Part shown: positions 22,331 through 34,900 of the stretch, piece after piece
How positions within the stretch are numbered: the first letter of the stretch is position 1
Layout: every line of letters begins with the position of its first letter
Source: Polytrichum commune
Lineage: Eukaryota; Streptophyta; Polytrichopsida; Polytrichales; Polytrichaceae
DNA: 64,000 bases
NCBI GenBank assembly: GCA_950295325.1
Contig: OX485804.1
Span: 63,396,533 to 63,460,532, forward strand
Direction of reading: 5' to 3'
Program-made: the position numbers and the translations under genes
The notes under the pieces: model-generated
The model's input: the letters and a program-made list of their open reading frames with translations, nothing else
Told to the model about the DNA's origin: nothing
The model's database searches: none

Positions 22331-23404
22331 CTAACAATATTTCTATGCCATGGGCCCTAGCCTTTTTCTACTAGAGTACCTCTTTTGGCTCTCCCACTGC
22401 AAAACCCGTTGGACCATGTAAGTGGATAATGTAGGCCTTGAAATATGTCTTTTGGGGACATCGGATTCCATGGTCACTTTGACATTGTTTTCCTTGGTGT
22501 AAACCAAAGTGGTCCCGGGACGAGTTGAACAACCAATCGCATATTTTATAGGGCCTTGGGACAACTTCATGGTCCATGGTGTAAACAACTTTTTACATGT
22601 TTTTTTTGAGAAAGACTGCACTAAAAGGTAAGTTGGTACTAGATGGTTACTTGTTATGATTAACTCGATTCTCCTTGGATACTAAACATGCAATTAGTAT
22701 AAGATAATTACTAGTTTGAAATTGAGGTTGTAGCCATTTTCTTCATGACTTTCAGAATTCACAACATTACTCAAGTGATAAGTTATGTTTTGTTGCCTTG
22801 ATCTCAGATGCAATTTGAAGTAATGGAATTCCGGCATCCGAAGTCCTTATTCTCGAATCTACTGTCGGACCCATGAACACAACTCATCAACTAAGTAACG
22901 TTATGTTCATATGAACGTATTGTTCATCAACAAATTGAAGATTCCAAATTGATTGTATTGTTCTTTCTAAATGTTGGCTATTGAGTTTAGAATAGCTAAT
23001 TTATGTTAAGTTTGTAGGTCAATCTCTTTTAAAAGCATGTATTTTTGGCGTCCATTCTTAGATTCACACTCAACCACACATCAACCATATATAGGAGTCC
23101 AATGAAGATAAAACAACCACATTAGACCCTCCTATCTCATATCTAGTTTAATGTGGCATAAGAATTGAGAATGCTACATATATACTGTGAACTACAATAC
23201 TAATCAAACACTTTAAAATTGAAGTCTTGTCTTCTTACAAGTGTGTTGTGATAATACTCATGGCCTACATTGATCTACATCTGTGGTTAACCATGTCGTC
23301 CAAGATAATACACATTTGAAGTGTAAAGGTGGCATTAGAAAGTAATATGACCGACAATGATTAGCCTAGTGTTATGGGTTGATGATGAATATGGCAGCCC
23401 ACAC
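22331..23404. other. Intergenic stretch, nothing recognised
   Basis: AT-rich DNA; the short frames on the minus strand at 22343-22621 have no known domain. Confidence 0.35.
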
Positions 23405-23407
23405 TAA

Positions 23408-23921
23408 TGCCCCCTTCCCACCTAACTTTAGCTAAGACTAAAAGTTGGTTCTAACAACCCGGCCTTCACACCATCGACATTATCCAGTGCCGAGCCTAGT
23501 TGGCAAATGACGTGGCATGGCTTAAAAGTGGAGGTTTTAAGCCTCAAGCACCGACCCACCCTCCCATCGGTACCTGAACATGAGGCAGGAATATAGGACC
23601 TTTGAAAGTGTCACCTCCCGCCCTTGTGATTGGTTGCTTTTTAGTCTTAGTTATGAGGGCACGAGGAGCTCCATTAACAAAAACCGATGGTAAGATAGGT
23701 GAGTAGTAAGGCATTTGGGGATGGGACAAAAACTACCCAACATTCATTGCTTGGTGAATAAAAACAATGAACATGTGTGAAAGCTACTACTTGAAAATCT
23801 CCGGACCAAGTTCTTACAAGTGCATTGGGATAGCCGGATGCCTCCGCTATAACTGAGGGAGCTTTACCTGGTTTTTAGGAAATGCTTTGGTTAATTGGTA
23901 AAGTTAGGTGGGAAGGGGGCA
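23408..23921. mobile_element. Tourist/PIF-like MITE with perfect 23-bp ends
   Basis: A 514-bp element. The ends TGCCCCCTTCCCACCTAACT… and its exact reverse complement agree over 23 bases. They are flanked by TAA on both sides (23405-23407 and 23922-23924). No coding content. The perfect ends suggest relatively recent movement. Confidence 0.8.
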
Positions 23922-23924
23922 TAA

Positions 23925-24479
23925 GCCAAATGTAAAGTGCCTTTGTAGTTATCCTGCATGGGTCAATTTGTTATTCCTGCATGGGTCCAATGTTGCAAAA
24001 GCATATTTCCGAGCTTCCCATAAGACTTCACGAAAATGTATGAATGGGGAAATTTTGAGCAAAATTGGTCGAGATCATAGTGTCCCCGAGTTCAACAGGT
24101 TATAACATGTTAATTTTGGTCGATTTTTCATTACTAATTTACTAGGCATGTTTCATAGATTCCTCTAAATTGATTGGTGATTTGCCTAAAGTCTTGAACT
24201 TGCGATGATTGTTTCTCAAACTCAACCGGCTCATATGTAACTAGTGGACGGCTCTCCACATTCGTAGGAAGGAATTCCTTCTCATTTACGTTTTGACCCT
24301 TAAAAATTGAGGCGCATGTTTATGTCTAGGCAACCACCACTTCTCAACAACACCAACGACAATATAAACATACATGTTTATGTTATAATCTTATGAAACT
24401 GGTGATGTGGATGGTTGTGCATGTGTGTGAACAATCTTAACTCTACAAGGCTTTTATTCATATATTTAAATGTATCACA
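23925..24479. other. Intergenic stretch with a dispersed repeat
   Basis: 24170-24260 is a copy of the repeat carrying TTTCTCAAACTCAACCGG, also at 1018, 48395, 61500 and 63895. No gene is seen. Confidence 0.4.
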
Positions 24480-25285
24480 GGGTCTATTCACAATTGGGGT
24501 ACTACTTTTGGGACAAAGGAACTAAGGACTATGTCGCATTGGATCTCGACGTTTATTATGATTTATTATGATTTAATTCATAAATTTTAAATAGAGAAGT
24601 AGATAGGTCATAGGATTTATCAATAAATATATTATTTGTTATTAAATAATAACCAATATTAGATAAATCCTTTATGAAATGAGTAGACATGTCATAGGAC
24701 TTGTAGAGAGGTCATGAGACTTGTTTGGGCCACGTTGCTAGCAATTTCATTATTGAAGTGTACATTGGAGGTAAATTATTTATTGTTTTCCATCCTAGTA
24801 CCTTGGTGTAAGTGTCATGTGTTGATACATATATTTCCTTGTGTCCAATTCTATTTCTAAATGTTCCTTTTTCATGTAGCCATGTTATTATATAATGTGG
24901 CCCATGTTTGGTTTCATACATAAAGCTATACAATGGGTATGCAATACATCCTTAGTTCTATTGGTACATAATTGAACGATAAGTGTGAGGAAGAAAATTG
25001 GGATTGTTTCAAGTAATTTTTGTTGTTCTTTTCATTCCTTAATCCTAAGGTCAACATTTCTGACAGCAACCATAGATGTCCGTTAAGGAGTCAAAATGAT
25101 ATCTTAGATAACCCTATTCCTTGTAAATTAACTTTGTCGGTGGGCTCATTATGGAATATTAAATGTAGGTATGATCCAAAATATGCTTCACAATACAAAT
25201 CTAAGCACACCAACTATGCAAAGTCATCTACTTTAGTTCTTTAACTGTTAGACACTCATTCTTGGTACCCCAATCGTGAATGCCC
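24480..25285. mobile_element. TIR element with GGGCATTCA…TTGGGGTAC ends, copy 1
   Basis: Left end GGTCTATTCACAATTGGGGT and right end ACCCCAATCGTGAATGCCC. An inverted sister lies at 44332-45095. Internal landmarks shared by both are CGTTTATTATGATTTA, an AT-rich tract with TTATTAAATAATAA, and CATAGATGTCCGTTAAGGA or its relative. About 806 bp, no transposase seen. Confidence 0.65.
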
Positions 25286-26960
25286 ACCATAAAAGGTATC
25301 AATTTTCTTTGATGAGCTTCTGAATCGGATTGAGCTGTTGTAAAGAATTTTGGGGTGATTTTGCTTCGGCCTTAATGGGTTTTAAATGTGGTTCACCCAA
25401 ACTTGGTCCCAATCTACCTACACTAACATGACATCTTCCAAGTGTTTTAGCCCATTAGTTGTTAGAGAATCTTTTATTCCACCCCTGGTAGAACTGGGAA
25501 TTCTTACCATACCTGATTTCCTCCATCTTCTACTGTTTTTGTCACCTTACTGGTTCTACTCCAATGACACTAAAATTAACCTATACCGCCCATTCCCCTC
25601 TTTGTTCTAGTGGCTGCTCATCTCCCTTCCTACCGGACTATCGAGCTACCGGTTGGATATAGTACCCATCACCTTCACTAGTACTACCGCTGCTGGTTGT
25701 ACCTCCCTAGCATACGTATTAGTTCATGTATGACTTGGTCTAGTTACCCAAGGCTCTATTCTTCAGGTTGCTATCGGCTCCTTTTTTCTATTGGTACTGA
25801 ACCTTCCTAGTCTCGTCTATTTTAAACCTTCTACATTCATTACTTGAGATCCCTTATTTATATAGCTATCTTAATCTAACCATCTCAGTGATATTGTGAG
25901 GGTGGCACAAGGTAATGCTCCTAACACTACCATCCCAACACCTAAAAGTTAGATTACCATATTTGACAACACCTTATTGATTTTCCTATGCCCTAACTTG
26001 GTAGTATAAATCTCTTATTGGTTCTCCCCTTCACTTGGACTACTTCCAAGTCTTGCTCCAAGTTAGTCCAGACCCTTGATAATCCATGGACTACTAGTCT
26101 GGCATTTGAAATGAGAGCTCCCTCAACTAGTCCTCAAGCATAGAGTTAACCATGTTTCCTTCCATGCCTTTGGGGTGAGTTAATTAGTGCTCTTAACTAA
26201 TGGTCATTACTTAGGAGGTGAGAACATTGTGTAACACCATAGTCCCAACTAGTGGGTACCTGCCCTTTACCTTTTAGAATGATTAGATCTCCCATGGTGG
26301 AGTTCTCTAGTTTTACAAATAATAAAGTCTAGTTGGAATTAGGAATGACAAAGGTAACTAATAAACAGATACACGTTACACTTGTAGTGTATGTGGCCTA
26401 ATAATATATATGCCTCCATTGTGATCTTGAGCTCGGGGATACCACCCCCTTAACACCAGTTGAAGGTCTTTTTAAGAAGAGAATAATTTTTTGGGGGAGT
26501 GTGCAAGGTTTACTTCATAACGATGTTATGAAAATTGGAATTAAATTCACCATATTATTTATGGTTCCCCGTTGAGCTCATAGCCAAGCTCCCAACTAGT
26601 GAACGATTTTCTCAACGGAATCACTGTACTCATACAAATTATTGACCCCATTGGTGGCCCTATTATGGGAACTTCCAACACCTCAAACATCTAGGAGAAT
26701 GAGATCAGCTTGAGATTTGTTCTCTCATTCGATCATCATATGCGAGTCACACATAATATCATTCCAAATTTCAAAGGTTGTAAGAGTCCCAAACGAAGAT
26801 TCTCTCTCTCTTTGATTGAAAACATCTATTAATCCTCCCAACTGTGTTCACTATTGATTCTACGATGGTTGAAATTCCCATAACACATCACTAGTCCAAT
26901 CTTATCATGACATGTGTCAATTTAGTGTCCGTTCTTACCTACAAAGCTTGTTGTATACCA
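25286..26960. other. Intergenic stretch, possibly an old decayed element
   Basis: The plus strand has long frames broken by regular stops (25386-26560), which could be a very old retroelement coding region. I cannot match any domain. Short open frames such as 25386-25610 are unsupported. Confidence 0.25.
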
Positions 26961-27369
26961 CTCACATACATGTGTCCCATCAAGAAGAGTGACCACATAA
27001 GCCCACATACCTTAGAACTCGATGAATAGATGTATGATAAAGTGCCATCAATTGGCATCTGGAGTACTCAAATGTATACCTAAAGTATGGATTTTCTTTC
27101 ATTTGATGATCGAAACGGTGGGTGACAGAGCCTTTAATGGCTTTGAGGACTACACTGCATGCTATTTTGTGAAGAAGCAACTTATGTTGCACTATGGCCC
27201 TTTTTGAAGCAATCCACAGGGCCAAACATTACCTGCTTAAATGGTACTCCAAGGTGCAAATATGCAAGCACCTATTGGTTTCTATGATAAAAACATGTTT
27301 GTGAAATACAATTGATTTTAAACTGCGGGAAGTCAAAAGTCTTATGGGACTAAAAGTACATGATTCAAG

Positions 27370-27830
27370 ATGGTGTTAAATATACTAACTCCCTACAGTA
27401 GCGGAGTGGTGTAGCCTCCGTGAGGTAGCAATTAACATCAACTTGATTGGTAGTTCAATTGGAAGAAAGTCTTGAGACTCCCTAGGATTACATTCTCAAA
27501 TAGTGAAGGAAATTTATCTTTGATGGCGTTGTAGAGGGGACACTCCAACACAAAGTGTACGTGCCTCATTTTCAACTACATCGGTAGTGTAAAAATGACA
27601 TAATCTCTTATCTCTAGGGATTGGGATGGCCGATCACTTACCGATTCCAATGGCAAGTTTATGATTCGAGGTGTAGTAAGCAACAATGACTTTGCGTATG
27701 GAATGGTGTCATTGGTTGCTTCGAATACGATTCACATTCATAGTCGAGAAAGAGTCCTTGAGCTGAAGGTAATCTAGTTTCTTTCCATAGGTAATCTGCA
27801 AGTTCAAGATACCAGAGTACGTAAACTTAA
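27370..27830 (-). pseudogene. LINE reverse-transcriptase 3' remnant (ENEAHF type)
   Basis: On the minus strand, and switching frame several times, one reads LAIGIG, IPIPRDKRLCHF, TDVVENEA, PLYNAI-like sequence, FPSLFENVILGSLKTFFQL and YLTEATPLRYCREL. The CxxC-type/ENE.HF.LECPLYN arrangement is what I know from the C-terminal zinc-finger region of plant LINE reverse transcriptases. Frameshifts and the lack of upstream domains mark it as a dead fragment. The same motif occurs at 42055-42235 on the other strand. Confidence 0.6.
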
Positions 27831-27839
27831 GATCGATTA

Positions 27840-29020
27840 ATTTCATACAACTATGTCAAGAAACACGCATGGGTGTCCACATCTTTAGAACAAACCTATG
27901 TTCAGATAACTTTGTAATGTATCTTACAACCTGGATTTATGAGTTCCTTTGTTGCAATGAAAATTCAAGTGGAGTGACAAAAAGGTTTGTATCTCGCTTC
28001 CATATCTATCAAAATTGTTTGGTAGATATGGATGGAGTCGCAGTTCGTCAGAGGAAAAATTAAGTGGACTGCCTCTGACATGGAGTTGCATGTAAGCTTA
28101 CGCACTATACTTTACCAAATAAATGCTGCTGCTCACCTTGAAGGCTGTGTAAGTAACGTGGTTCTAAACATTGGTATCTGGAGTGCTAGACTGGTAAATT
28201 AAATATCCGCTTTTCCCCCTGCAATGATAAGCAATTGTTTTGAGAGCCTTCATAGACATGGCTACCTTACACTTGAGCTATGTTATACTCAAGAACATTA
28301 AGGTGTATGGCCCTATCATGGACACTTCCAACTCCACCGACAATTTTGGGCGGTTCGATTGAATCGGGCATTGTCTCATTCAGTTAGCAATTGCAAAGTT
28401 CCGCATACTACTATTTTAAGTTTCAGAATTTGTGTTGTGATGCAAAACTTATAGTAGGAGGTCAGAGTGAAGACTCTTCTCTCTCTTGTTAAGTGATCAC
28501 ACACGACTTGCTGATCGTGTTACAATCACTATTAGTTTAAGAGTAGTTATCAACACTTGTGATGTTGATATGTACATTGAGTTAGGAGAGGAGTACCAAA
28601 TACTATATGAATGCATTTGATTCAAGAGGGCGTTGATACCAATCAACACATTCATGACGGAATTCAAAAAAAGACAAATTGATGGGTCCCTTTGCCTTTG
28701 TTGGCCTCGTACTAGGCTATTTTGGGAAGTGCTTCTTCCATCTTTTTCTTTCTTCTTTTTCTTTTGGGATGAAATTGCATGGGAGCGTTTGACTACTCTA
28801 TGTTTGTTTAGTTTCCATTGCTCGGATTTCTACCACACTCTACCAAGCTTCAAATTTCTACAATAATAATTGTCTGAATATTGTGGAGCTAGAGCGGTCG
28901 CAATCAAAGCCGCAACTAAAAAAAGAGTCGCCGTGGTGGTAGCCACCATGGGAATGGGCATAGAAACGGAGGGAGTTGCGAATAGTGCACAAGCGTAACA
29001 CCGCCAATAATGTAATAGTA
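27840..29020. other. Intergenic stretch, nothing firmly recognised
   Basis: The open frames at 27869-28063 and 28633-28866 have no known domain. A pyrimidine-rich tract lies near 28745. Confidence 0.3.
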
Positions 29021-29023
29021 GTA

Positions 29024-30178
29024 ATGTACTCCCTCTTTAGTATGACACGTTTGGGAAACACTAAAAAGTTGTATTATCGAGAAGTCGTCTTTTCATTAAT
29101 ATGACAAATGGCATAAAGTTGTCGTATTATTGAGGGAATACGAAAACATAAGTAATATGAGCTTAAAAATATATACAAAGAGTTTAAGCAATACAAATGG
29201 TATGAAATAATAACTTATAACTCCAAACAAATACAAATATTCTCAAGAACTCTTGAAATAGGAGTCCAAAGATCTCGGGTGTTGCCTACCCAAGTTAGCA
29301 ATTATCATCTTATCTAAATTCCCCACTAACTTTTGAAAACTAATAATTTCATTAACACAAAATTACAAAGAGTTCTTCAATAAGAAACTAGACAACAATG
29401 ATGCATGACATTTAGCATTACTAATCTTTAATGTAGGTGGAGCAACATCATCCACATCTACAGAATCTAGATCAACATTAAGATCAAAGTCTTGTGTAGA
29501 ATTGGTTCCCAAAGCAACATCCACCAACTCATCAATACTCAATTCTAGCTCAGTAATCTCTTCCCCTTCCATCTGAATGTAAGTCTCGATTGACATCTCA
29601 TCATCACCCAATTGCAACTTTGAAATCAGAGCACCAAGTTCATCTGATTCTTTTTGCATTCTATTCTTCTCCCTTTCATCAACAAGGGCAAAATCAACTA
29701 TCCATGTTGCAGGTAATATAGACGCCATCCTCCAACAATTTCTGACTATTTGTGCATCTAACTCACTCCATACTTCATAACTCCAAATGATAGCTTGTTT
29801 GTTGTTGAGCACCACCTTCCTTAAATCCTTCAATGTAGCATCATCATAATGTGATAAAACCCATTGCAAAAGTAACTAACCATGTCCATTCTACACTTGT
29901 AACCTTAATTCTCATCAAGTTCCCAATGATAAGTGAAGATCCCAAGTAGTTCCCATGTGAAAATGGATGTATTTTAGATGTACATAACATAGATGAAAGG
30001 GTTTTTAGCATTAACTACTTCTTTAATATGGCAAAATGGAGATTCTAAATGTCGCATTATCGAGTGTCATAGTCATATTAAAAAGGGGGTTTTGAACTAA
30101 AAAGTTTAGTCTCGCAAAAATGTGTCGTAATATCGAGGGTGTCATATAAACAAGTCTCGTATTAATGAGGTTAGACTG
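29024..30178 (-). mobile_element. pogo-like (Tc1/mariner) element, internally deleted
   Basis: The right end, read on the minus strand, is CAGTCTAACCTCATTAATAC, close to the CAGT.AAACCTC-type ends known for plant pogo elements. The left end TACTCCCTCTTTAGTATGAC is a poorer inverted match. Both sub-terminal zones carry repeats of a TCGTATTATCGAG word (29071, 29121, 30051, 30124, 30155), plausible transposase binding sites. The 1.15-kb body holds only the C-terminal part of a transposase (29363-29869). A TA duplication is not evident. The left end could alternatively be called a mariner/Stowaway end. Confidence 0.6.
29363..29869 (-). pseudogene. C-terminal part of a pogo/Tigger-like DDE transposase
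   Basis: A continuous 168-codon frame. Its first half contains VWSELDAQIVRNCWRMASIL, resembling the region after the DDE domain of CENP-B/pogo-type transposases (a Trp, then I..NC(W/F)R…G/S I). The second half is acidic (MEGEEITELELSIDELVD). There is no catalytic DDE triad and no DNA-binding part, and a TAG stop lies just upstream at 29876. So the protein is truncated unless an upstream exon is spliced in (an AG acceptor is possible there). Non-functional as a transposase on its own. Confidence 0.6.
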
Positions 30179-30332
30179 CAGCTCCTTGCATCATCCTCAT
30201 CACCATTTTCGTTCACAACCTACCCCAAAAGTGCAAGGACAAGCTCTACAATCTTCAAAATCATGCACCTCTATTTAGACTCCCCTCTCTTCTCAAACCT
30301 AGCCCAGCTAATTCCCAAACGCGAGCTTAACT

Positions 30333-30745
30333 AGCTTCCAATTTCCTTCTTGCACATCACCTTAGAGAAGACTTGCTAGTAGGAAATGTTATGCTATAGA
30401 GCTACTACTAAGTGTAACATATGCGGATTGAGCTCGCTTCCATTTTCCTTCCCACACATCACCTCAAAGAGGACTTGCTAGTAGGAAAGGTAATGCTCAA
30501 AGAGTTGCTACTAAGTGCAACCTACACAAATTAAGCTTGCTTCCAATTTCCTTCATGCACATCACCCTGTAGAGGACATGCTAGTAGGAAATGTAATGCT
30601 CAATGAGGTGCTACTAAATGTAACCTACATGGATTAAACTCACTTCCAGTTTCCTTCCCCCACATCACCTTGGAGAGGACTTGCTAGTAGGAAATGTAAT
30701 GCTCAATTAGTTGCTATGAAGTGCAACCTACATGGAGTCAATCAA
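30333..30745. repeat. 103-bp tandem array, four units
   Basis: Units begin GCTTCCA(A/T)TTTCCTTC at 30333, 30436, 30539 and (CACTTCCAG variant) 30642. Each contains CACATCACC, GACTTGCTAGTAGGAAA and CTACTAAGTG. Confidence 0.9.
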
Positions 30746-31930
30746 TACCTCCTAGAAGCCAATCGATACTTGCCTTGTAGAATGGGACCACTAGAAGCCA
30801 CTGATGTCGACCAAAAAATGTGAAAACGAGCAAGGATGGTAGTGGGAAGATTGAAGGAGTCCACATCTCCTGAAGAGACAAGGAACGAACTGGATGGATT
30901 CAAGAGATGATCTAGATGTGGTAAGTCCAGATCAAAAGAAACCTTGAAATTGCTCAAAATATATCAGAATCAACTCTGCCAGCACCTACAAACGTCATCT
31001 CAAGCATCTCACCACTTACCAACTTAGGTCACCTATGTAGACAAACTTCTGCAAATTCTCATTCTCTAATATGAGAATGAAAATGCGATCAAGTTTGGAG
31101 TGACAATGGGTCATGGATATTATACCTCAAAATTTCACATCAATTTTGTCTTGTCTTGAAGCAACCAAGCGTCCTCCAAAGTTTGGACAATGTAATCCAT
31201 TGAGACTACCCATCAGTTTTATGTACAGACTCAACTTTCGTAGTATCAATTTTACATATAGAATTTCAAATTTATTTAGGAGTCAATCTTGCTTGAGTAC
31301 AAACAAACCAACAATTTAGTAACTTTACATAACCTATCCTAGTTCTAACTCCTGTGGATTACAGGGGCTGGTAACATAAATGAATGCTGACAGTTCTTGA
31401 AGTGATGTAATCATGTAAACCTTAACAAATGAAATCTGGAATAAGGTTAACTTTCCTGCTGCAATTCAAGCTACATATCATCGATAGATGATATCCTTTG
31501 ACTTGTCTTTAAATCATAGCTGAACAAGAAGTTCAACATTGGTATTTTCAGTAAGCTTACAAGCCAGCTTTTTCTTATAGAAAAATATGGCATCATCAAA
31601 TACACTCAGTGATATTTTAATAAAGGAAACCTCACCATTAGCTCATAATAGCCCACTAATCCATCGATAGATGGACATGGTTGGGGCCAATCTGCAAATA
31701 TTCTGTACACTATGAGACACTGGTTTTAATGACTGGATACTGTGCTGAGTTTCCTGCTGCTTCCTCCGGATTCATAAACTGGTCAAATTGATCAGCTAGA
31801 GATGAGAATAACGTTAATGGATGAAGTCGCATAAATGCATCAAGGTATACAATTGTGGGAAAGAAGCGACTCATGGTTTCTGAATCTCTTGTTCCGCAGA
31901 ACTGCATCTTGACATGATTAATCCACAAGC
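30746..31930. other. Downstream flank and likely 3' UTR of the TAR gene
   Basis: It follows the TAR stop codon on the minus strand. A 72-codon minus-strand frame at 31928-31710 lies in another frame, has no known domain, and is probably untranslated sequence. An AATAAA signal on the minus strand is seen only near 31272. No other gene is supported. Confidence 0.4.
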
Positions 31931-34900
31931 TTAAGGTTGGGCAACAAGGTCAGAGAGGTGTGCAGCAAGATTGTCAAAGTTGGACAGCCGTTTGAGCATA
32001 GTCAATCTCACATATCGTTCGCTCGAACCAAATTCACTGCCACGACGTCCAATGATACCAGCCTTCAGCATCACGTCTGTGCAATTTGCATCCTCCTCAC
32101 GCTCACAATGCAGCCATGCGTAGCCTGTTATGCAAAAAGTAGTACGTTATTAGGCATCTGAGCGTTAAAAATTCTTAGCTTTCTTAGCTTAGTTGATTGT
32201 AGAGTTTTTTTGGCAGTGTTTTTATTTATTTATTCATTTAAAAAGAAGAAAACAAATGTAAACAACTTTCTGTACTAGGTATTACTTGAAAATTCCCTTA
32301 CACTAGGGGGAATAACCAGGAAGCTGTTTTCCCCCACCTTTACATGAGCAGAATTTAATGCTTACAGATCATTATGTCCTCTAGTATTTCATGTCGTTCA
32401 TGGATCCCAAAGCCGTCGTGGTCAAGCCAAGCAATTTCGACGACCTGTCTATTCTTGATTGGATACGAGGATGCACATTATCACCCGTATTTGAAACTTT
32501 GTCATAGCATGATCACTATGGGTAAAAGGAGAGTGGACGATGAACTGCAATACTAATCCACTGATTCTTGCCGGTTATGAAACACGATCATGGATGTAAA
32601 CTATAAAATATAGATGAACTGCCATATGTATGAATAGACAAGAGCAAGAATTTTTTTGGGAGTGCCCTCTACTTGAATGTGCGATCAATGTGTCTAATAT
32701 TGGAAATGTGTCGCCTTGCCATCGGTCGTGGTGGGCACCTGCTACCCTTTACAACAACAGTCAACTTAACAAGTTGGACGGCTCCTACATAGCATGCAGG
32801 TAGGGCTCCTCACATCCATCATCTAGTTGTTTGCAATTTGAAAGTTACATGCAAACTTGGAGAGGAGAGGGAGACTGAGGAAAAGGTATCCTATTTTGAG
32901 GTGATCGATCATAAAGTAATCAAGAGTCGTCACAATTTTACGCACCTGGAGAAAGCCCCGATTGCTCCTTGAAGAAGTTACAGTACTCGGGCTTCAGTTC
33001 CTGTAGAGTGAAGCGTGAGGAGCCTTTAATGATGGATTGCAGCCTTGCCCATCGGGACTGTAACACCTCACGGCCATAGTGGAAGATTGCTTGCTTGTCT
33101 GAGGACTTTTGTGGCTTTGAGTAACTTTTGATGACAGATTGGAGGATCTGTGTTGCTCGGAACTGCGAATCGTGTGATACCCCCAGTGTGTTCCACATAA
33201 TATAGTTCCTCATTTTCTCAAACAGGTCTGGATCTTTCACAATTGCCCATCTGATCAACAAGGTTACAAGGAACATCAAATTTTGTATCTTACACAAGTC
33301 CTCACCTTGCACCACTAATTCTCACATCCTGAAAATCTGTGTGAGGTTGGGTTACTTTAAAATAACCTCTTGGCTTGCCAAAGTGAGTTTGATCCTCAAT
33401 GACCCAATATAGAAAGTCCTTCGCTCAAATCTTCACACCGACTCCAAACATGCATTGAATTTTTTTGAACATGGAAAGTGTTATATGCAAAACAATCAAT
33501 TTTCTGACCGACCAAAAATTCGGTTGGATTAAAGGATAACTATAATGAACTTGGAACTTTCGAGTAGACATTAGAGTTAACTGTCAAGTCACCAAAAATG
33601 GGGACTCATTCCCCACTTTTGAAGGAATCTCCCAACTTTGCCACTTCCCTCGCCCATGTCATTGACCTTGGAAAAAAAACAACTAAAGTCGAAAAGATTC
33701 AAAAGCTTCAAAGCTGTGGTTTTTTTTGAAGTTCATGTCTTAAGTTTAGTTCTAGTTGGGGAGCAGACAAGTGGTGAGTCTAGGGATCAAAGAGCGCCTA
33801 GATAAGATTAGCGACAAGAAAAAGTGAGAAGATTCTTAGTTATTTAAAAGATGGACATGTCAACACCTTAAACTCAAAGAAGCCTTTGAAATTTTCTGGT
33901 TACACTCAAAATGGAGATATCCATCTAAGTTTCCCCAATCTTCCCAGTTTCTTTATGGTTAACTCTAATTTCGAATCTCATATTCGTGAACTTCTGATCC
34001 AGACCGTTTTTGTTCCGTGAAATCCAACACCCTCTCATGTGTGCTAGCGCCTTCAATTGCATTATAACACTTGCATTGATGAAAGCTGTACCAGGACACA
34101 TGACTCATTATTATATTTACACGAACATCTGAAGCTTATAGTTAGAGAGCAAAAATAGCCTAGAGAATCGTTGCACATGCGAACATTTTCTATCAGAATG
34201 CACAAAACGGTTTAGAGAATTACCCAATACGGCTACCTGCATGTCCAGTCACTTTGGACATGGTGAAAAGCATGATATCATGGTCATATTTCTTGGTAAT
34301 GGGAGTGAGGTGAGGCCAGTAGTACGCGTGGTCATATACGACGTGGCCATGAACATCCCCCAATTCCTGGATTTGAAAAGTAGGATTGTTTGGAGATGCT
34401 ACAAGCTCAATTGGAACACCTGGTCTTTTAGAAGCTGTGAGGGCATCTTCAGGCTCTCCGGCCCATGTGTAGAGTGATGAATTGAACGCATCTGTTTGGA
34501 TTTTATAAGCCTGCACAGGTTCATTGTTTCACTGGATTAAACACTTGAGCCAGAACAGACCACTCACTTCAAACATATCCTCGTCTAGTTTGAAAAGACA
34601 GGAACTAATGTGATTCTAGGCACCTGTGTGAATAAAAACCCGTCCGTCACCAAGGAGTATTCATGCAGTGCCTGGGTGGTTTCCTTAGTGGTGTATTGCC
34701 TACATGTAAGTAGGAGGGTTTTGCTCACCTGTGGGTTAAGCTTTTTCTTTTATGAATTATATATGCCTCCTTGGAATATGAAGTTAGAGGGAGACTTTCT
34801 TTTGAGAGAACAAAAATTGCTATTGTTTGTGATCAAAGAGGACAAGTTTTTCACAAATTGGTAATTGATTGCAACAAAATGAAGGCAAGTGGCTACTGTA

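Noticed and set aside
31710-31928. A 72-codon minus-strand frame after the TAR stop
   Set aside because: Different frame, non-ATG start, no domain; fits 3' untranslated sequence.
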